Source: Parietaria judaica | Taxonomy: Eukaryota; Streptophyta; Magnoliopsida; Rosales; Urticaceae | Direction of reading: 5' to 3' | Assembly (NCBI GenBank): GCA_954871525.1 | Contig: OX940872.1 | Coordinates: 7,029,180-7,093,179 of the forward strand | DNA: 64,000 bases | Shown: positions 59,461-64,000 of the stretch, piece by piece | Position numbering within the stretch: position 1 is the first letter of the stretch | How the letters are laid out: each line of letters opens with the position of its first letter | Made by a program: the position numbers and the translations under genes | The notes under the pieces: model-generated | What the model was told of the DNA's origin: nothing | What the model saw: only the letters and a program-made list of their open reading frames with translations | The model's database searches: none

Positions 59461-61256
59461 CCTTCCCTTCCACAATGGACTCAGTCCTTTCCACTCCATT
59501 ATATATACATACGAAGAAGTTTCTACCATTTGAATAAACTTAGAACAGTGGTATCTGAGACGATTTAGAGGACCACTGTCTGAGAATAATGTAATAATGT
59601 CAATGATATTCGATTCGGTCAACCATAGTTGACTCGGATTTTCAACACCTCATAAAACAAACCGTGGAAAGTTAAATTCTCAACCATAATTTAACCTAAT
59701 ATAATGCTACTTTCAAGAAATATTATTATTTCCCTCCATTTTTTGTCATTTTTTTTTCTTTTCCTTTCACTGAAGAACTAAAATCATATACTTCTTGAAT
59801 ATATGTTTTGACAAGTAATTTGGAAAGATCACATATCTGAAAGTTCATGTAATTTTCCTGAAATTAAATTTGGTGTCAAGTATATAAGAAACGCATCAAA
59901 ACATTTTCTATTTTTATTATTTAATTTTTTCGCAATTAAGTCTCGTGCCCTATAAAGTCAGTTCCATCGAAAACATCAACGTGGTCCAAATATATTATGC
60001 AAATTAATTCCCGGGCCGGTTTGCTGTTTCTTTTCTTCTTTTTTTTTTTAATTAAATTTATCATTATGTATAAATAGATAAAATCCCATTTTGCAACCAA
60101 TATTTCCCAGTTTTATAATTTAAAAAATCTCTATTCGAACAAGTAATTTTTTCAGTTTCAAACAGATACATAATTATTGATTTTAAACAACATTTTCGCA
60201 TGTCCGGTATAGTTTAAAACCGGCAAAAATATCGATTAAAGAGTCCAATCCTTTCAATATCATCTCTTTATATTCCCTAACAACATCAATTTTCTTGTGA
60301 TTTATTTGCATGCCTTGAAAGTCGGTATGATTGAAAAACATAGAAGTGGTCCAAATATGAACGACAGTTTGAATTGTGTACCAAAACACAAAGACCAAAC
60401 TTTGTAGATTTTAATGTGCTACGTTCTCTTATAACTTATTTTATTTATTGTGCATGGATTAATTATTTAAATACGACCAATTTTCATGTGAAATCAATGT
60501 CTATATATTGTATCATGGAACACTATGAAAAATGCTAGTTTATTCATTCCACACTTGCTTTAAGAATCTCCTTTCAAGACTACCTTTAATCACTCTAAAT
60601 TAAAAGTTTTTCTAGAAACTTAAAATTAGTTAGTATTCATTGGGAATATTTTTAAGAATTTTGCATGCTGTTCTATTTTGTCGGAAAAGTATTTCAAAAA
60701 GTAGAAACGTAATCCCTAAACGTTAAAAAAATACATAGAAAATGTTTTGTAACGTGACCTATTCCAATATATATAATTTTAAGTCTTGTGTTTGTAGAAA
60801 TTAATATTTATGTCATTTTTTTTTTGTTAAAAGAGAATAACGTGTTGTTTTGTTTAAAATAATATGAGATTTTAGTGTCGAAAAATTAAGTTCGTCCAGC
60901 AATATTCAAACTAATTTATGCAAAATAAATAATTAAAAACCATCAAAAATTTAATACTTGCATTTTTTTACCTTATTTTTTTTTTTATATTTGTCAATTT
61001 TACTCTTAAATATGTTTATTTAACCCCATGATATTTTATCAATATATTATCGAAATGTATTATGGCTTAATTAGTGTTTGCGAATAATGAAATACAATAA
61101 AAATACAACGGTTTGTGAGCCGTTGATTGATACCAAAACTAGCATTGGAGCATGGTTCAACATCAACAATGGCTACGATTGCGACAAATCCACTTTATTC
61201 AAGCGAGCCACGAGGATGGGTCCTTGGCCGAGGAGACAAATGCCTCTTCGAATAAC

Positions 61257-61306
<50 letters not shown>

Positions 61307-62960
61307 CTCAAATATCAATACCCTCTTTAAATGAATATGATAATAATATCACATCACTCTTGAACTAAAATCTATTTTACAAACTAAATAAAAGCAAAGC
61401 ACCTTATCTTATCACTCCAACTAACCTTATAAATTTTGTGAAAATATCATAAATTCATAATCCGATATTTTAAAAAAAAAATCGCGTCACAAATTGAAAA
61501 TTTTCGTTTGTTTCTTTTGATATAAAAAATATTTGAGCTTTAAAATATCAGTTCGCTTTTTCTTCATTTTTTTTTTTGCTTAAAAATACTTCAAAAATTA
61601 GAATATCACATTTACAGGACTATTCCAACCATTTATATATACACTTTGTTAGGGATTAATATCAAACGGACCGAGTAAACCATGATATAATGGTAATCCC
61701 ACACATTGATATAATTGATATAATGGCAATCCCCCCGCGTATATATATATATAAAACTCGACTTTCTCAAACAAAAACTCAATTTTTCATAATCATTATC
61801 AACTAAGGAATAACATACATATATTTCTCTTGGTTATATACTACAAGAATAACCTAATAAAAGCCATAAATTATTGATACCATATTTTTTAAATAGCTAT
61901 AGCCAAATCAAAATAACTAAAAATAATCTCGTATGAAAAGAAAATAATCCTTTCATGAATCGAATATAGTGAAGAAGCATTGATTCAAGCTAGAGTTGTC
62001 GATACGATGAGCACAAGTTGCTCGCTCCTATGACTCATTTATATGAATTACATAATAGTATCACATGATCTTACATTCCGAATATATCGTGTAACAATCT
62101 ATATGAATTTCTTGTTGTGTTTTTTTTTTTTTTAATAAAGTATAGTTTGGCGGGGCAAAGTAGACATTTCACATAAATTGTTAAGATTGTTAAGAGTGTG
62201 ACTGATTGTCCAAACTGGGTCCTCTCACACCCCCAATTGAGCAATTTGCCTTAATGCCCTCCAGTTGTCTTGGCTTGGTTTTGGCTCCATCAAACAAACA
62301 TTCAATACCCAAGAAAAAAAAAAGTACACTAAAATTCACTTAAATAAATAAAACTATCTAATAAAGCAAAATTCAAATCAAGAACCGTCAATGTTTGATT
62401 ATAACTCAACTACTCCTCATGAGATGAACTCAAAATCTCTTCACATGGTGGGTCATATATGTATATATATATATATATTATTGCTATGTAACGTAAATAT
62501 GGAATCAATTTGAAGGTTTTTGTGTCCCCACTTTCTCAAGTGTGAAGAAGCTCATTAGATGCTTCTGATTTCCAACTCAAAGAGTCAAGGTCAAGTTTTG
62601 TGACCATTTTGCCTATTTTGTTTGGCCCTTTGAATTGTATGAGTTTTGACCCTTGGACATTTCTTTGCACTACAAGCACTTTTCCTAAACAAATAAGCCG
62701 CGATATTTGTACTAAAATACTCATAACCCGACATAAACTCAAAACAAATGAGTGTAATAAGTCGCGATATTTTGATAGTGGCGTATAATTTTAACGTTAT
62801 TTTTTCTATAATATTTAGAACAAAAATAAGTGTAATAAGCATGTAGCTTTCTTTCTTTATTTTAGCCTCATTATATATTTGTAGCTGATCATTATGTAAG
62901 CATAAATTCAGTACTAAAAAAACACTTTTTTTTTGCACTTCACACCAACTCTCGGTTTAC
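57154..62960. other. AT-rich intergenic DNA with microsatellites
   Basis: No credible gene. (AT)n runs at about 59425-59459, 61259-61305 and 62457-62478. A ~50-bp stretch with GGTCCAAATAT is repeated diverged at about 59948-59993 and 60310-60358. 61078-61255 (+) has a more codon-like composition (reading ..IDTKTSIGAWFNINNGYDC) but no family I recognise. Confidence 0.5.
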
Positions 62961-62965
62961 GTTAG

Positions 62966-63272
62966 ATGACTTCTCTGATACAGAGTGGGCTAGTCGTTCT
63001 TACGGTCGTCGGTCTACTAATGTGTAAAATGTCTTCCTCGGCGAGAACCTTGTCTCATGACAATCCAAAAAGTAGCTTGTTATAGCTAATTCAAATACTG
63101 AGACGGAATATAGAGCGTTGGATCGTATGACTGCCGAGATCACCAGGATTCAATCCTTACTCATTGAGCTAGGCATCTCTAAGCGCACGCATCAGTCACA
63201 TGATGCGACAATCTTGGGGCATCGCCTTTGGCCTTTGATCATGTCTTGCCCGCACCAAGCACATTGAAATAA
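62966..63272 (+). pseudogene. Ty1/copia pol fragment (RNase H end)
   Basis: Reads DDFSDTEWASRSYGRRSTN, then VFLGENLVS*QSKK, TETEYRALDRMTAEITRI, LLIELGIS and, in another frame, ARTKHIEI. These are the successive RNase H landmarks of copia polyproteins (SDADWAG.., STEAEYRAL.., HARTKHIEI). Several stops, a frameshift and missing DNA between motifs show it is dead. No LTR seen nearby. Confidence 0.85.
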
Positions 63273-64000
63273 TTGTCTATTTTGTACGAATTTTTTTTTT
63301 TGAAAAAAGTCTTACAACATGGCTCTCAATTAGTCTCTCTCTAAGACTATCTCTTCAGCACAAAATGGAATATTACGACTTTTGCTTGTAACTAACTTTT
63401 CATATTTTACTTTAGTATAGATTTGTAACTAAGCATTATAAGTTCATGAATACAAAAAAATACGAATCTCTATTTTTTTTTTCTTTAGTGAAGAAATATG
63501 CTTCCGGCGTAACTTGTTACGGACATCAAATGTCGCTAATAAATCTAAAGCAACTTTTTTTTTCTTAGGGTTACTAGAGTTGTACTTGATCACTTTTTAA
63601 CTTTATTACACATATATTTATACGTTATCCTAAGTTTTTTAGTAATCATTTGGTGAGGACAAAAATATGTAGGAGTGGTTCTTATTGATCTAAAGAAGAT
63701 ATTAGGAAAAGCAAAAAAAAAAAACTTCACTTTTTTGTGAATGGCTCACTAATGACTCATCACTATCTGCAAGCTTGCAAGTTGTGACCAATGGGATTGA
63801 AAAATAATATCACAAAATGGGATAAGATCTCGAATATATATTTAGTTGGCATTAGTCACGTCGTCCAATCATAATCATATGGCCAAATTACTTAAAAAGA
63901 TGACCAATCGTGATCAATTTTTTAGCCCCATTTCAATTAAATATTATTTCATGTTTAAACTGTATAATTACCTTTGTTGGGGACCAAATATGAGCTAATT
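63273..64000. other. AT-rich intergenic DNA to window end
   Basis: No gene or bounded repeat seen. Confidence 0.5.

Noticed and set aside
1..64000. tRNA genes
   Set aside because: I looked for GGTTCRANNCC T-loop patterns by eye and saw none in a convincing cloverleaf context; a tRNAscan run would decide.
1..64000. A new multi-gene biological system or biosynthetic cluster
   Set aside because: The five credible genes are unrelated in family and scattered; the rest is transposon and AT-rich intergenic DNA.

Overview
The window is nuclear DNA from a flowering plant, probably a eudicot. It is AT-rich and gene-poor, with long repeat-filled intergenic stretches. Three observations support this: plant-specific protein families (an NFD4/nodulin-like MFS transporter with ordinary GT-AG introns, and a small serine-rich protein with the CLCSPTNHPGSFRCS core), plant promoter signals (telo-box, site II, TATA), and typical plant transposons (hAT MITEs, MULE, Helitron, Ty3/gypsy, Ty1/copia, L1). 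I cannot name the species.

Layout. 1-1476: right part of a probable Mutator-like element carrying gene-like fragments. 3524-4300: two abutting hAT-type MITEs with 8-bp target duplications. 4300-7300: AT-rich, with foldbacks and short tandem repeats. 7562-8452: intronless SAM-domain gene (+). 10890-13718: three-exon transporter gene (-), with a fragment of organellar 23S rRNA in intron 1. 13830-18440: intergenic, with a 170-bp foldback and a cluster of G-box/ABRE-like sites. 18444-19352: solo LTR with 5-bp target duplication. 19611-20060: about 4.6 copies of a 97-bp tandem repeat. 22570-27144: tandem segmental duplication carrying two short J-domain genes; the second copy gained a 447-bp MITE after duplication. 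27288-30495: decayed, internally deleted Ty3/gypsy element. 31341-32955: MULE with long terminal inverted repeats. 33358-38093: 4.7-kb non-autonomous Helitron. 39470-39880: AAT microsatellite next to a 0.3-kb block dense in the palindrome GTCGCGAC. 41508-41700: another MITE. 43921-45676: 5'-truncated L1 LINE. 45884-46466: possible LTR. 50438-51073: serine-rich gene (-). 51.2-64 kb: AT-rich, with one more hAT-like element and a copia pol fragment at 62.97-63.27 kb.

Only five protein-coding loci look alive: the SAM protein, the NFD4-like transporter, two J-domain paralogues and the serine-rich protein. They do not form an operon or a recognisable pathway; they are independent genes in a transposon-rich landscape. 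I found no convincing evidence of a new multi-gene system. The most informative signals concern genome dynamics: a filled/empty MITE site between paralogues, organellar rRNA DNA in an intron, complete element boundaries with target duplications, and several unclassified palindromic or tandem repeat blocks. All homology statements come from reading the sequence by eye; no database search was run.
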